Shown: positions 1-6,246 of the stretch, piece by piece
Position numbering within the stretch: position 1 is the first letter of the stretch
Layout: every line of letters begins with the position of its first letter
Assembly (NCBI GenBank): GCA_002482415.1
Contig: DLFY01000023.1
Span: 1-6,246 of the forward strand
Origin: Phycisphaerales bacterium UBA7708
GTDB lineage: Bacteria > Planctomycetota > Phycisphaerae > Sedimentisphaerales > Anaerohalosphaeraceae
Reading direction: 5' to 3'
Length of the DNA stretch: 6,246 nucleotides
Program-made: the position numbers and the translations under genes
The notes under the pieces: generated by a model
The model's database searches: none
Seen by the model: the letters and a program-made list of their open reading frames with translations, nothing else
What the model was told of the DNA's origin: nothing

Positions 1-2822
1 GTCATCTCTGTTAATGCTCTCAGTCGCCGGTAAAATTCCGGGACAGGTTCCACATACCCCGTTGCATCCGGCGGCGGGGGGACTCCTCCTTTTCCCTGTG
101 GCGTATAACTTTGTTTGGCGTATAAGATGGTATCATGGCGTAATTCCGTCCATGAGGCCAGGACTGCATTCAGGGATTTCTTCTGCCATGCCTGCGTTGT
201 CATAAATGTCGGATGACCCGTCTCGTATTCCGTCAGAAGAGCTTTCAATGCGTACAACCATCCCCAGTATAAGTTTTTGTTCCAGTCCTTAATTGTAAAA
301 GCATTGAACATGGCCTCAAGCTCTTCGCGTTTTGTCTGATACATGGTATAGGCCGTGTCTCCATCCTTGATGAGAATATCCGATGCCAGATCGGAACCCA
401 GAACAGCCATCACATCCAATCCTCTTGGGAATGCCCGGCCCGGGCCATAACCCAGGATCATTCCATACGAGAACGGCCTGGCAGATCCCGTATAAGACTG
501 AACGGCGGGATAAACAAGGTTCTGAAAGATATAGGAGTCTGGAATAAATCGCTGCCCCATGAACCGCAAGCCCTTGGTTAAGTCAAAGGCGTCATTCAAT
601 TGCTCTGGAGTAAAGACCGGATCGACTGCAATAAAACCTGTTCCTCCATAAATCATAGGGGATCGCAGGGTGCTGAGGCTGTATTTCAAAGCCAGGTAGT
701 TATCTTCCTCTGAGAGTATCTGTGGTTTGCAGTCATATCCAAAAAGGGCGTGGATTTCATTGATATAGTCATACGGAGTCAGGTCGTCGGCAAGCCCGAC
801 ATAAAAGGCTGTAACAGAATAGATTCTATCCCATATTTCCCGGGCCGTTCGCGTATCCACCTGGGCTGAATAGATCAGTTGGGTAATCAATGAGGCCTGT
901 ATGGTTTGAATTTTCGCATCATCATGCGTGACCAGTGCGATTCCCAACGCCACTTCTCCCGGAGTGCCCCCTTTGATGATAAATCCGAGGCGCCCATACC
1001 ACATCATGGCCTTGAAATAACGCTTTAATGCTTCACTCCGAGTGTAGTGCCCGCGGGGTTTGTATTGTGAATAATCTTCTTTATAGGTAAACAGGGGGCT
1101 GTCTTCAAAACCGACATGTGCTTCGATCAGGGTGATTTCGCCAGTGACAATGTTTTCCACAAAATCGGGTATGACGAAATCGGGATTGAGCAATTTGGCG
1201 GCTACGGCAAAATAGGCAACATTTCTTTTGGCTACTTCTTTGGTTTGGCCGGAATACTGATTATACTGTTCCAGTGAGATCGCATAAAATGACTGCGACA
1301 GGGCGGTTATATCAGGAATGAATTCATTCTCTTCGATTTGTTTGAGGGTTTCGTCAAACTGCACGTGATACAGATGCAGGAGGGTGTCTGTCGTGATAAA
1401 TACATTGCAATACCATTTTCGAATCTGCTCATAGACCGTGACAAATCCTTCCCGTATGTCGGCCGGCGGGCATCCCCCAATACATGCTGTAAGAAAAGTC
1501 CCGCAGTCTTCGAGAACCACAAAACCGTTTTGCTCAAACCGTTCATCATTGATGTGGAGGATATCATCAAAAATGCTGTACCCATAAACCAGTTCTTTGT
1601 CGAGCGGCAGCGTGTATCCCGGAACTGTCGGTTCATCGTGTGCCGTATCCGGAGTGTAAAAATCGGCCAGTTCGGTTTTGGCAACAAGGGGCATGGGCAA
1701 TATGCACTTCAGCGAGCTTTCACACAACACATATAAATCCGCCGGTCCGGATTGGCCGCTGCGATTAAAATCGCCGAGTGAATTCAAATTTTCCTGGAGC
1801 CAGACCGATGCGAACGGATGAAAGTCGTCCAGATCGACAATTTTATTGTTTGTGATGTCAGTCAGGAGTGTCTTATTGACGGGGGGCATGCTGGCCTGGG
1901 CGGTTCCTCCATAAGCCCCCATATTGATGCGAAGATTCAGGCCTTGCGAATTATTCGGATCATCAGGCAGGATAACCAGGGGTTCTTCTTTAAGCAGGCT
2001 TCCCGGGTTGCCGGTATCGATACAAGGGCTGGTGACGGTATCTTGTACCCAGGCAGACGTGTTGCGATCCCATCTCCATCCCTGAGACAGCAGGTGAAAA
2101 TCATTGTTTTCAAAATCCACAAAGCATGGCGGCACATTCAGATTTCCAACTCCCGGAAAACCGCAGGAGACGCAGGAGAAATGTACCACCGCATTGGGGG
2201 CATAGATGTCCTGATTGTCATTGCCCCAGATAATCGAATTCTCAACAACCACCTGACTGTTGTCTTCGCAGAAGATGGCACTGCCTTTGGGTGCGGGTTC
2301 GGCAAGACAATGGTTTTTTGCAAGGGTGCAATTTTCGATACGCGGATTCGCAAGGTTGCTGATATAGATGCCGCCCCCTTTTGAGCTGGCCGTATTGTTA
2401 ACAAGGATGCAGTTTTTTATGGTGCAATCGGTGCTGTCAATATAAATCCCACCACCGCAGTCGGAATAGCCGTTGGTGATGGTAAATCCTTCAATCAAGA
2501 TTGCGGCGTTTTCAGATGAATTGATGTGAAAAATCCGGTGATTCTCGGCCAGGCTGCCTTGTGCATCAATAATGCATGACGAGGGGCCGGAATTGCTTTT
2601 CAAGATCAGTTTTTTGCTGCCCAGGGCGATGTCTCTGTTGCCGCTGCCTGTATACAGGCCGGGACTGACTAAAATGGTATCGCCTGAATCAGCATGGTTT
2701 ACAGCCTCCAGGATTGTAGAGAAATCGGCCGGGCCATCGTCATCAACTGTTATTGTCATGGATAGGCAGGGATGCACCAAGAAAGATGCTAAAAATACTA
2801 TGGTATATCTGTAAATTAACAT
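1..2822 (-). CDS. Secreted beta-helix / dockerin-like / DUF3160 fusion protein (3' end beyond window)
   Basis: The frame is open from the ATG at 2822-2820 to the left edge: 940 codons, no stop. This ATG was chosen because GGAGG lies 7 nt upstream; the ATG at 2826 is in another frame and soon reaches a stop. Residues 1-21 form a likely signal peptide (basic start, hydrophobic core, cut near CLS|M). Residues about 24-312 are a right-handed parallel beta-helix with GGGIYI and IENC-type turns, ending in a choice-of-anchor-Q-like stretch (SPCIDTGNP, INMGAYGGT). Residues 322-368 are a degenerate dockerin-like EF-hand pair (D322...D333; D351, N353, G356, D362). From about residue 405 onward is DUF3160, recognised by FITTDTLLHLYH (475-486) and ASWTELRHDTILYAKQSY (889-906). 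The protein is probably exported and surface or extracellular. The beta-helix may bind or process a glycan, but no catalytic residues are recognised. DUF3160 has no established function that I know of. The C-terminus is missing. Confidence 0.9.
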   Translation of the reverse strand, partial: MLIYRYTIVFLASFLVHPCLSMTITVDDDGPADFSTILEAVNHADSGDTILVSPGLYTGSGNRDIALGSKKLILKSNSGPSSCIIDAQGSLAENHRIFHINSSENAAILIEGFTITNGYSDCGGGIYIDSTDCTIKNCILVNNTASSKGGGIYISNLANPRIENCTLAKNHCLAEPAPKGSAIFCEDNSQVVVENSIIWGNDNQDIYAPNAVVHFSCVSCGFPGVGNLNVPPCFVDFENNDFHLLSQGWRWDRNTSAWVQDTVTSPCIDTGNPGSLLKEEPLVILPDDPNNSQGLNLRINMGAYGGTAQASMPPVNKTLLTDITNNKIVDLDDFHPFASVWLQENLNSLGDFNRSGQSGPADLYVLCESSLKCILPMPLVAKTELADFYTPDTAHDEPTVPGYTLPLDKELVYGYSIFDDILHINDERFEQNGFVVLEDCGTFLTACIGGCPPADIREGFVTVYEQIRKWYCNVFITTDTLLHLYHVQFDETLKQIEENEFIPDITALSQSFYAISLEQYNQYSGQTKEVAKRNVAYFAVAAKLLNPDFVIPDFVENIVTGEITLIEAHVGFEDSPLFTYKEDYSQYKPRGHYTRSEALKRYFKAMMWYGRLGFIIKGGTPGEVALGIALVTHDDAKIQTIQASLITQLIYSAQVDTRTAREIWDRIYSVTAFYVGLADDLTPYDYINEIHALFGYDCKPQILSEEDNYLALKYSLSTLRSPMIYGGTGFIAVDPVFTPEQLNDAFDLTKGLRFMGQRFIPDSYIFQNLVYPAVQSYTGSARPFSYGMILGYGPGRAFPRGLDVMAVLGSDLASDILIKDGDTAYTMYQTKREELEAMFNAFTIKDWNKNLYWGWLYALKALLTEYETGHPTFMTTQAWQKKSLNAVLASWTELRHDTILYAKQSYTPQGKGGVPPPPDATGYVEPVPEFYRRLRALTEM
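1719..1859 (-). other. Degenerate dockerin-like EF-hand pair inside the DUF3160 fusion protein
   Basis: Residues 322-368 hold two calcium-loop-like segments. Loop 1 is D322-x-T-N-N-K-I-V-D330-x-D-D333 followed by F...ASVWL, the typical spacing and 'A..WL' helix of planctomycete dockerin-type repeats. Loop 2 is D351-F-N353-R-S-G356-Q-S-G-P-A-D362-L. Loop 1 lacks the usual N at position 3, D at 5 and G at 6. Loop 2 keeps D1, N3, G6 and D12. Calcium binding is therefore plausible but weakened. In related organisms this module usually sits at the protein C-terminus; here it lies between two domains. Confidence 0.65.
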
Positions 2823-2829
2823 GCATAAT

Positions 2830-2834
2830 CCTCC
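2830..2834 (-). promoter_or_regulatory. Strong ribosome binding site for the DUF3160 fusion gene
   Basis: On the minus strand GGAGG is followed by 7 nt and then the ATG at 2822. It decides the start between two overlapping ATGs (2826 and 2822): the nearer one, at 3 nt, is too close and its frame ends after about 27 codons. Confidence 0.75.
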
Positions 2835-2853
2835 AAAATTCGCTCATGATTAT

Positions 2854-2865
2854 TTATAGCTATAA
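2854..2865. repeat. 12-bp perfect palindrome at the centre of the divergent promoters
   Basis: TTATAGCTATAA is its own reverse complement. Its two halves form most of the two opposing -10 elements (TATAAA on minus, TATAAT on plus). It may only reflect two back-to-back -10 boxes, or it could be an operator affecting both genes. Confidence 0.5.
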
Positions 2866-2866
2866 T
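2861..2866 (+). promoter_or_regulatory. Putative -10 element (TATAAT) for the methyltransferase gene
   Basis: A perfect consensus TATAAT lies on the plus strand, with no good -35 hexamer 16-18 nt upstream (the best is TTCGCT at 2839) and no extended TG. Transcription would start near 2873, giving a leader of about 64 nt to the ATG at 2937. A weaker alternative pair is TTGTCT (2900-2905) and TATTTT (2922-2927); that would start transcription almost at 2937 and would favour a downstream start codon. Confidence 0.3.
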
Positions 2867-2936
2867 AACACTTTGCCATCAAAAAACACAATATATTTAT
2901 TGTCTTTATGCGAAAATAAAGTATTTTACCGCGAGG

Positions 2937-4106
2937 ATGGCCACAGAATGCATTGAAACGGTATATAGCCGCACCTCGGGCGGACAATTTCATCCAGGGT
3001 CGGTATATTATGTTTTGAATAGGTCGAGAATAGATTGTTGCAAGATCGTCTGGGTATGCCCAAAAAATAACTCTATCTCTTTTGCGGGAAACAATATAGA
3101 GAAACAGGCAATGTTGTATAAAAAAGACAAGTGTTCAATTTCGATTGAAGAGGCAGGCGAAAACGGATTGAAGAGCATTGAGGTTGTTCCTGATGATCCA
3201 TCCGCTTTCATATCCAAACGCACCTGCACAACCGCCTATCCGCTGGAACTGATTGAGTTGATACTCAAAATAAAGGGCCCCTACGGACTCTGCGATGAGA
3301 TTTTGCGAGATGAAAAACCGGACTATGTACAGATAAGCCTGCACTATGATTTGCTGGCATACATTGAAGAAGCCGCATTTGCAGGGGCACGGATTCTTGA
3401 TTTTGGGTGCGGCAGCGGTGCTTCGACGGCTATTTTAGGGCGGATGTTTCCTCAGAGCCGGATTGTCGGGCTGGAATTGAATGCTTCATTATTAGACATA
3501 GCGCGTGCCCGTGCAACGCACTATGCGCTTTCCCATGTGACATTTGAGCACTCGATAGACCCGCTCCATCTTCCAGAAGGATTAGGCAGATTCGACTTTA
3601 TTGTGCTGAGTGCTGTTTTTGAGCATTTGCTCCCGCAGGAAAGACGAGAATTGTTTCCGAAAATATGGTCGATGTTAAAGCCCGGCGGCACACTCTTTAT
3701 GAATCAGACCCCGCATCGCTTCTTTCCAGTCGAGACGCATACCACGGGGCTGCCCTTTATTAACTACCTTCCAGACAAACTGGCTTATCACTGTGCCAGA
3801 CGCTTTTCAAAACGGAATTTGAAAAATACCGATTGGCCCGCACTGCTCAGAGGAGGCATTCGCGGCACCACCCCGAAGGAAATCATGAATATATTAGCCG
3901 GCTGTCCGGAAAGTGCCGTGTTGCTGGAGCCCTCCCGTTTGGGGATTAGAAACAGGCTGGAGTTGTGGTATATCAAACTGGATCGTTCCAAATATCCAAA
4001 ATTGAAGGAATTCTATGCTGTGTTTGCGCGGCTGCTGTATTCCATCGGAATTCTGCTATTGCCGCATGTTTCAATTGCGATTCAAAAAAAGCTGAAAAGT
4101 CAATAA
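2937..4106 (+). CDS. Class I SAM-dependent methyltransferase
   Basis: The longest frame gives 389 residues. The Rossmann fold is clear. Motif I is ILDFGCGSG (153-161), the SAM-binding glycine loop. An acidic residue at the end of strand beta-2 is E180 in VGLELN. FDFIVLSAVFEHL (219-231) is the motif II strand, and MLKPGGTLFMNQTPH (246-260) holds motif III. Next comes a subfamily-specific stretch, ETHTTGLPFINYLPDKLA (266-283), of a kind I associate with methyltransferases near surface-glycan genes; the acceptor cannot be deduced. The start is uncertain: GAGG directly abuts the ATG at 2937 (zero spacing, a poor site), and residues 1-58 show no recognised motif. An alternative is M59 at 3111, giving 331 residues and also without a good ribosome binding site. 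The gene stands alone: divergent from the DUF3160 fusion gene and convergent with the glycosidase. It is probably cytoplasmic; the C-terminal hydrophobic stretch (about 366-380) might allow membrane association. Confidence 0.9.
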   Translation: MATECIETVYSRTSGGQFHPGSVYYVLNRSRIDCCKIVWVCPKNNSISFAGNNIEKQAMLYKKDKCSISIEEAGENGLKSIEVVPDDPSAFISKRTCTTAYPLELIELILKIKGPYGLCDEILRDEKPDYVQISLHYDLLAYIEEAAFAGARILDFGCGSGASTAILGRMFPQSRIVGLELNASLLDIARARATHYALSHVTFEHSIDPLHLPEGLGRFDFIVLSAVFEHLLPQERRELFPKIWSMLKPGGTLFMNQTPHRFFPVETHTTGLPFINYLPDKLAYHCARRFSKRNLKNTDWPALLRGGIRGTTPKEIMNILAGCPESAVLLEPSRLGIRNRLELWYIKLDRSKYPKLKEFYAVFARLLYSIGILLLPHVSIAIQKKLKSQ

Positions 4107-4192
4107 TTCACAATTAAGTCCAGTTGCCTTTAAAAAGATATGGAAATAGTGCCATTTTTGCCCGTTCCCATTTTTTGGGGGTGCTGCCCTGG

Positions 4193-4210
4193 GCGGGATT
4201 ATACTCCCGC
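4193..4210. repeat. Inverted repeat / hairpin in convergent spacer
   Basis: GCGGGA (4193-4198), a 6-nt loop TTATAC and TCCCGC (4205-4210) form a perfect 6-bp GC-rich stem. No T tract follows on either strand, so it is not a canonical intrinsic terminator. It could still stabilise a 3' end. Confidence 0.55.
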
Positions 4211-4222
4211 TTATGACAGCAG

Positions 4223-4250
4223 AAGCCTTTGACGGCTTACTTGAATTTTT
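4223..4250 (+). terminator. Weak terminator-like hairpin downstream of the methyltransferase
   Basis: AAGCC (4223-4227), loop TTTGAC and GGCTT (4234-4238) form a 5-bp stem. A TTTTT run follows at 4246-4250, 7 nt after the stem, which is further than in a typical intrinsic terminator. It lies about 115 nt past the methyltransferase stop. Offered as a weak candidate only. Confidence 0.2.
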
Positions 4251-4283
4251 CCGTTTCTTCGCGGCCAAAGAGTGTTCAGTCGC

Positions 4284-4309
4284 CAGCCGCAGAATTATGA
4301 CCGCGGCTG
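4284..4309 (-). repeat. Hairpin just beyond the glycosidase 3' end
   Basis: CAGCCGC (4284-4290) and GCGGCTG (4303-4309) are perfect inverted 7-mers around a 12-nt loop, 44 nt beyond the final stop of the glycosidase frame. No T tract follows on the minus strand. It may protect or define the transcript end; classical intrinsic termination is not supported. Confidence 0.5.
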
Positions 4310-4353
4310 AGCAGGGTGACGCTGCCCCGTGAATACGCGCAGCACAAAACGAC

Positions 4354-4485
4354 CTACTGCACCACCGGGAATTCGGTAATCCGCAGCGTTGAGCAGCCGT
4401 AGGGTATCAGGGTGATGTCCTGGGCCGGCTTGCCGCGCAGATGCGACTGCGGCAGGCTGTGCGGAAGCGGCCCGGCCATCTCGTT
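4354..4485 (-). pseudogene. C-terminal tail of the GH127-like glycosidase beyond an in-frame TAG
   Basis: Directly after the TAG at 4486-4488 the same frame stays open for 43 codons, to a second TAG at 4354-4356. It reads NEMAGPLPHS ... DITLIPYGCSTLRITEFPVVQ. From family knowledge, AGPLPxS followed by LIPYGCxxLRIxxFPV is the conserved end of this GH127/DUF1680 subgroup, so this is the natural C-terminus of the upstream gene, not a separate gene. No start codon with a ribosome binding site precedes it. Possible explanations are a recent nonsense mutation, a sequencing or assembly error, or stop readthrough. The first two are the more likely. Confidence 0.85.
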
Positions 4486-6246
4486 CTACAACTGCCACTC
4501 CGGCACCATCTTGCCCCGCGTTTTGAGCTCAATCGGGGCATTTTCCAGATTCCACGGGTAGTTGCTGACTTTATTTTTCTTCTGAACCACAAAGCCTTTA
4601 GCAGGATTATTGACCACCGCATCCAGCAGGCCGTAATTCCACGGGCTTTTCGGATAGACTTCATAGTATTCCCCGAAATGGTCCCGCCCCTCGACGAATT
4701 TCCAGTCTTCCTCAATTTTCAGCACATAGACCAGCGGCCCCCGCTCCACCGCGACGGAATTTTCCACCCACCGGCTGGTCCTCACCTCCATCGGCAATTT
4801 CAGCTCGACAGTATCTTCATTCTTCCATTCCCGGCTGATTTTGGCAATCTGACCGGCGACAGCCGTCCCCCAGACTTCCTTATTAATCAGCACTTTCGCT
4901 TCCCTGCACCAGGCCGGCACTCGCAGATGCAGCGGGAATGTCACTTTGTCTTTTGCATACACCGTAAATCGGATGCTCTCTTCAAACGGGTAATCCGTCT
5001 GTTCGACAATCCGAATCGGGACACCCTTGGCAACTTTTGCATTCACTTCACAAGCCCCATAAACCAGCGCCGCCAGTCCGCCATCGGCCGTACCGTACCA
5101 CAGATTCTGCACGAATTTGGGCCAGCCCTGATGCATATTGCACGTGCAGCACGGATACCCCGTCAGCAGTCCGAAGCACAAATCCGTCCCGCCGTGACTT
5201 TCATCCTCATAAAAATTCCGCTTGCCCCGGGACACCTTGACCTGATTAGCCGTCTGAAAATACTGGCGATACTTGAAATCATCCGTAGCCTGCGTCGGCA
5301 GCGCGTTAAAGGCAATCTTTTCCAGATGGTCGGCCAGTTGCGTATCCCCGGTAATCGTCAGCATGCTTTCCAGCGAAAACATCATCTCCACAACCGAACA
5401 GAACTCTATGCCCTGCGTCGGGTTATTACCGTGCATCGGCTCATCGCCGCCATACATCCCCTGCGGCTGGCCGTGAAACAGCCGGATATCCCGCAAGGCA
5501 TTCCCGGCCGCGGTCAGATATTTCTCCTCGGGATGCTGCTGATAATAAATCACCGGCGTCTTGAGTCCCTGTGCCAGATTCACACAATGAAAGCTCTGCA
5601 ACTGCCCTACATGCATCCGGGCAATCAATTCCCGGTTGAACGGATACCGGTTGCCGATGGTATTGGGATAGATATGCGCCAGGTTATCCTGCGGATTATC
5701 ATAGGGATTGAGGAAAATCTCCGTATAGGGAAAGGTCTGCTGATAAATCATCTCCGCCAGTTCCAGCAGAAACGCATCGCCGGTCTTGTTGTACAGCCAA
5801 TAGATCACCATCAGATTATCCGCCCCGCGCCGGTTGGCCCAGAACGACCAGTGATCCAGATGATACTCCGGCAACTGCTTGAGCTGATACCGGAAATACT
5901 TCGTCAGGACCGCAATCACCCGCTCATCCTGTGTCGCCTCGTAATACTGCTGCAGAATCTTGAGCATCACCATCCGCGGCCACCAGTCCTCGCGCGGTTC
6001 TTTCTGAATGCCCGGCTCATCTTTGGGCCGTTCCTTGAACCGCTGGGGGCCGAGATACCCATCGTCCCGCTGATGGGTCAGCGTCCATTCCACCCATGGC
6101 TTGACTTTGTCAATCAGGGCCGGGTCGTTCAGGATATACGCCAGCGGCAAGAGACCATCAATCCAATACAACCCACGTTCCCAACTGTCGCCATCGCCGC
6201 CCAGCCAGCCGTTCCGCGGCCCGACCACCTGGCTATATCGGGTATC
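4486..6246 (-). CDS. GH127-like glycoside hydrolase (DUF1680; beta-L-arabinofuranosidase family), 5' end beyond window
   Basis: The frame runs in from the right edge (residue 1 = codon 6246-6244) for 586 residues to a TAG at 4486-4488. There is no real start in the window: the GTG at 6228 lies inside conserved sequence (GPRNGWLGGDGDSWERG). The (alpha/alpha)6-barrel catalytic domain covers about residues 1-385, followed by beta-sandwich material. Known GH127 enzymes use a Zn-bound cysteine nucleophile in a CC-x-x-N motif; here it is C366-C367-T-C369-N370. The E-x-C zinc motif is E281-F-C283, and E269 in GGDE is a candidate acid/base. HCVNLAQGLKTP (about 220-231) is also typical. Founding members remove terminal beta-L-arabinofuranose from plant glycans, but the family includes other specificities, so the substrate is unassigned. 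A signal peptide would lie outside the window. The protein would lose its last 43 residues at the TAG (see 4354-4485). The gene is convergent with the methyltransferase. Confidence 0.92.
   Translation of the reverse strand, partial: DTRYSQVVGPRNGWLGGDGDSWERGLYWIDGLLPLAYILNDPALIDKVKPWVEWTLTHQRDDGYLGPQRFKERPKDEPGIQKEPREDWWPRMVMLKILQQYYEATQDERVIAVLTKYFRYQLKQLPEYHLDHWSFWANRRGADNLMVIYWLYNKTGDAFLLELAEMIYQQTFPYTEIFLNPYDNPQDNLAHIYPNTIGNRYPFNRELIARMHVGQLQSFHCVNLAQGLKTPVIYYQQHPEEKYLTAAGNALRDIRLFHGQPQGMYGGDEPMHGNNPTQGIEFCSVVEMMFSLESMLTITGDTQLADHLEKIAFNALPTQATDDFKYRQYFQTANQVKVSRGKRNFYEDESHGGTDLCFGLLTGYPCCTCNMHQGWPKFVQNLWYGTADGGLAALVYGACEVNAKVAKGVPIRIVEQTDYPFEESIRFTVYAKDKVTFPLHLRVPAWCREAKVLINKEVWGTAVAGQIAKISREWKNEDTVELKLPMEVRTSRWVENSVAVERGPLVYVLKIEEDWKFVEGRDHFGEYYEVYPKSPWNYGLLDAVVNNPAKGFVVQKKNKVSNYPWNLENAPIELKTRGKMVPEWQL

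Larger units (their letters stand above)
2853..2882 (-). promoter_or_regulatory. Putative sigma70-type promoter for the DUF3160 fusion gene
   Basis: On the minus strand a -35-like TTGATG (2882-2877) is separated by 18 nt from a -10-like TATAAA (2858-2853). Transcription would begin near 2846, leaving a leader of about 24 nt that contains the GGAGG site. This is a pattern match in AT-rich DNA, without experimental support. Confidence 0.45.
4107..4353. other. Convergent intergenic spacer with small hairpins, no supported gene
   Basis: This 247-bp spacer separates the methyltransferase stop (4104-4106) from the final stop of the glycosidase frame (4354-4356). It contains three stem-loops (4193-4210, 4223-4238, 4284-4309) and homopolymer runs, but no strong stem followed by a T tract in either direction. 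Short open stretches exist on both strands (plus 4150-4329 and minus around 4071-4268). Neither has a ribosome binding site or a recognised domain. The segment could be a dispersed repeat or simply the 3' ends of the two transcripts. Confidence 0.6.

Noticed and set aside
1338..1736. 132-codon plus-strand open stretch and a 126-codon minus-strand one over the same region
   Set aside because: Both are out of frame with the DUF3160/dockerin coding frame, which reads through the region without interruption.
1818..2384. 188-codon open stretch on the plus strand
   Set aside because: It lies wholly antisense to the beta-helix region of the minus-strand gene, which has clear family motifs in its own frame. 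The plus-strand product shows no domain and no ribosome binding site.
1..2822. Lipoprotein signal in the DUF3160 fusion protein (Cys19)
   Set aside because: The residues before Cys19 (V-H-P) do not fit a lipobox; an ordinary signal peptidase I site after Ser21 fits better.
2753..2956. Small plus-strand open stretch across the divergent promoter region
   Set aside because: It overlaps the signal peptide region of the minus-strand gene and the promoters, is very AT-rich, and has no recognisable domain.
4171..4180. T/G homopolymer run as a terminator T tract
   Set aside because: The flanking CCCA/TGGG stem is only 4 bp and encloses the T run instead of preceding it.
4150..4329. Plus-strand open stretch with an internal ATG at 4213 (39 codons)
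   Set aside because: It has no ribosome binding site, no recognised domain and lies in the convergent spacer. It was kept only as a note that the spacer may be a repeated element.
4486..4488. Pyrrolysine or stop-codon recoding at the TAG
   Set aside because: No PYLIS-type structure or pyl genes are visible, the same gene uses TAG as its natural final stop, and this family is not known to use pyrrolysine. A mutation or sequence error is the simpler explanation.
4295..4715. Arg/Ala-rich minus-strand open stretches near the 3' end of the glycosidase
   Set aside because: They are out of frame with the GH127 coding frame, whose conserved C-terminal motifs account for the sequence. The biased composition is typical of shadow frames.

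Overview
The window looks like part of a planctomycete-type genome, most likely class Phycisphaerae. This is an inference from gene content and protein style: a secreted right-handed beta-helix protein whose N-terminus reads ITVDDDGPADF, a dockerin-like EF-hand pair, a DUF3160 domain and a DUF1680/GH127-type glycoside hydrolase. No rRNA or other marker gene is present to confirm it.

Layout. (1) Positions 2822 to 1, minus strand: one uninterrupted reading frame (940 codons plus 2 nt, running off the left edge). It encodes a secreted protein with a signal peptide, a parallel beta-helix/choice-of-anchor-Q-like region, a degenerate dockerin-like EF-hand pair and a long DUF3160 domain. (2) Positions 2823-2936: an AT-rich divergent promoter region with back-to-back -10 elements sharing a 12-bp palindrome. 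(3) Positions 2937-4106, plus strand: a class I SAM-dependent methyltransferase whose start is uncertain (2937 or 3111). (4) Positions 4107-4353: a convergent intergenic spacer with several small hairpins and no recognisable gene. (5) Positions 6246 to 4354, minus strand: a GH127-like glycosidase running in from the right edge. Its frame is interrupted by an in-frame TAG at 4486-4488; the 43 codons after it still read as the conserved C-terminus of the family.

How the genes relate. The glycosidase and the beta-helix/DUF3160 protein fit a polysaccharide-degrading, surface-oriented lifestyle. The methyltransferase resembles those found near cell-surface glycan biosynthesis genes. The three genes are not one operon: gene 1 and the methyltransferase are divergent, and the methyltransferase and the glycosidase are convergent. 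No mobile element, CRISPR array, tRNA or rRNA was seen. The most notable points are the amber codon near the end of the GH127 frame and the three-part fusion in the DUF3160 protein. I found no convincing evidence of an undescribed multi-gene system.
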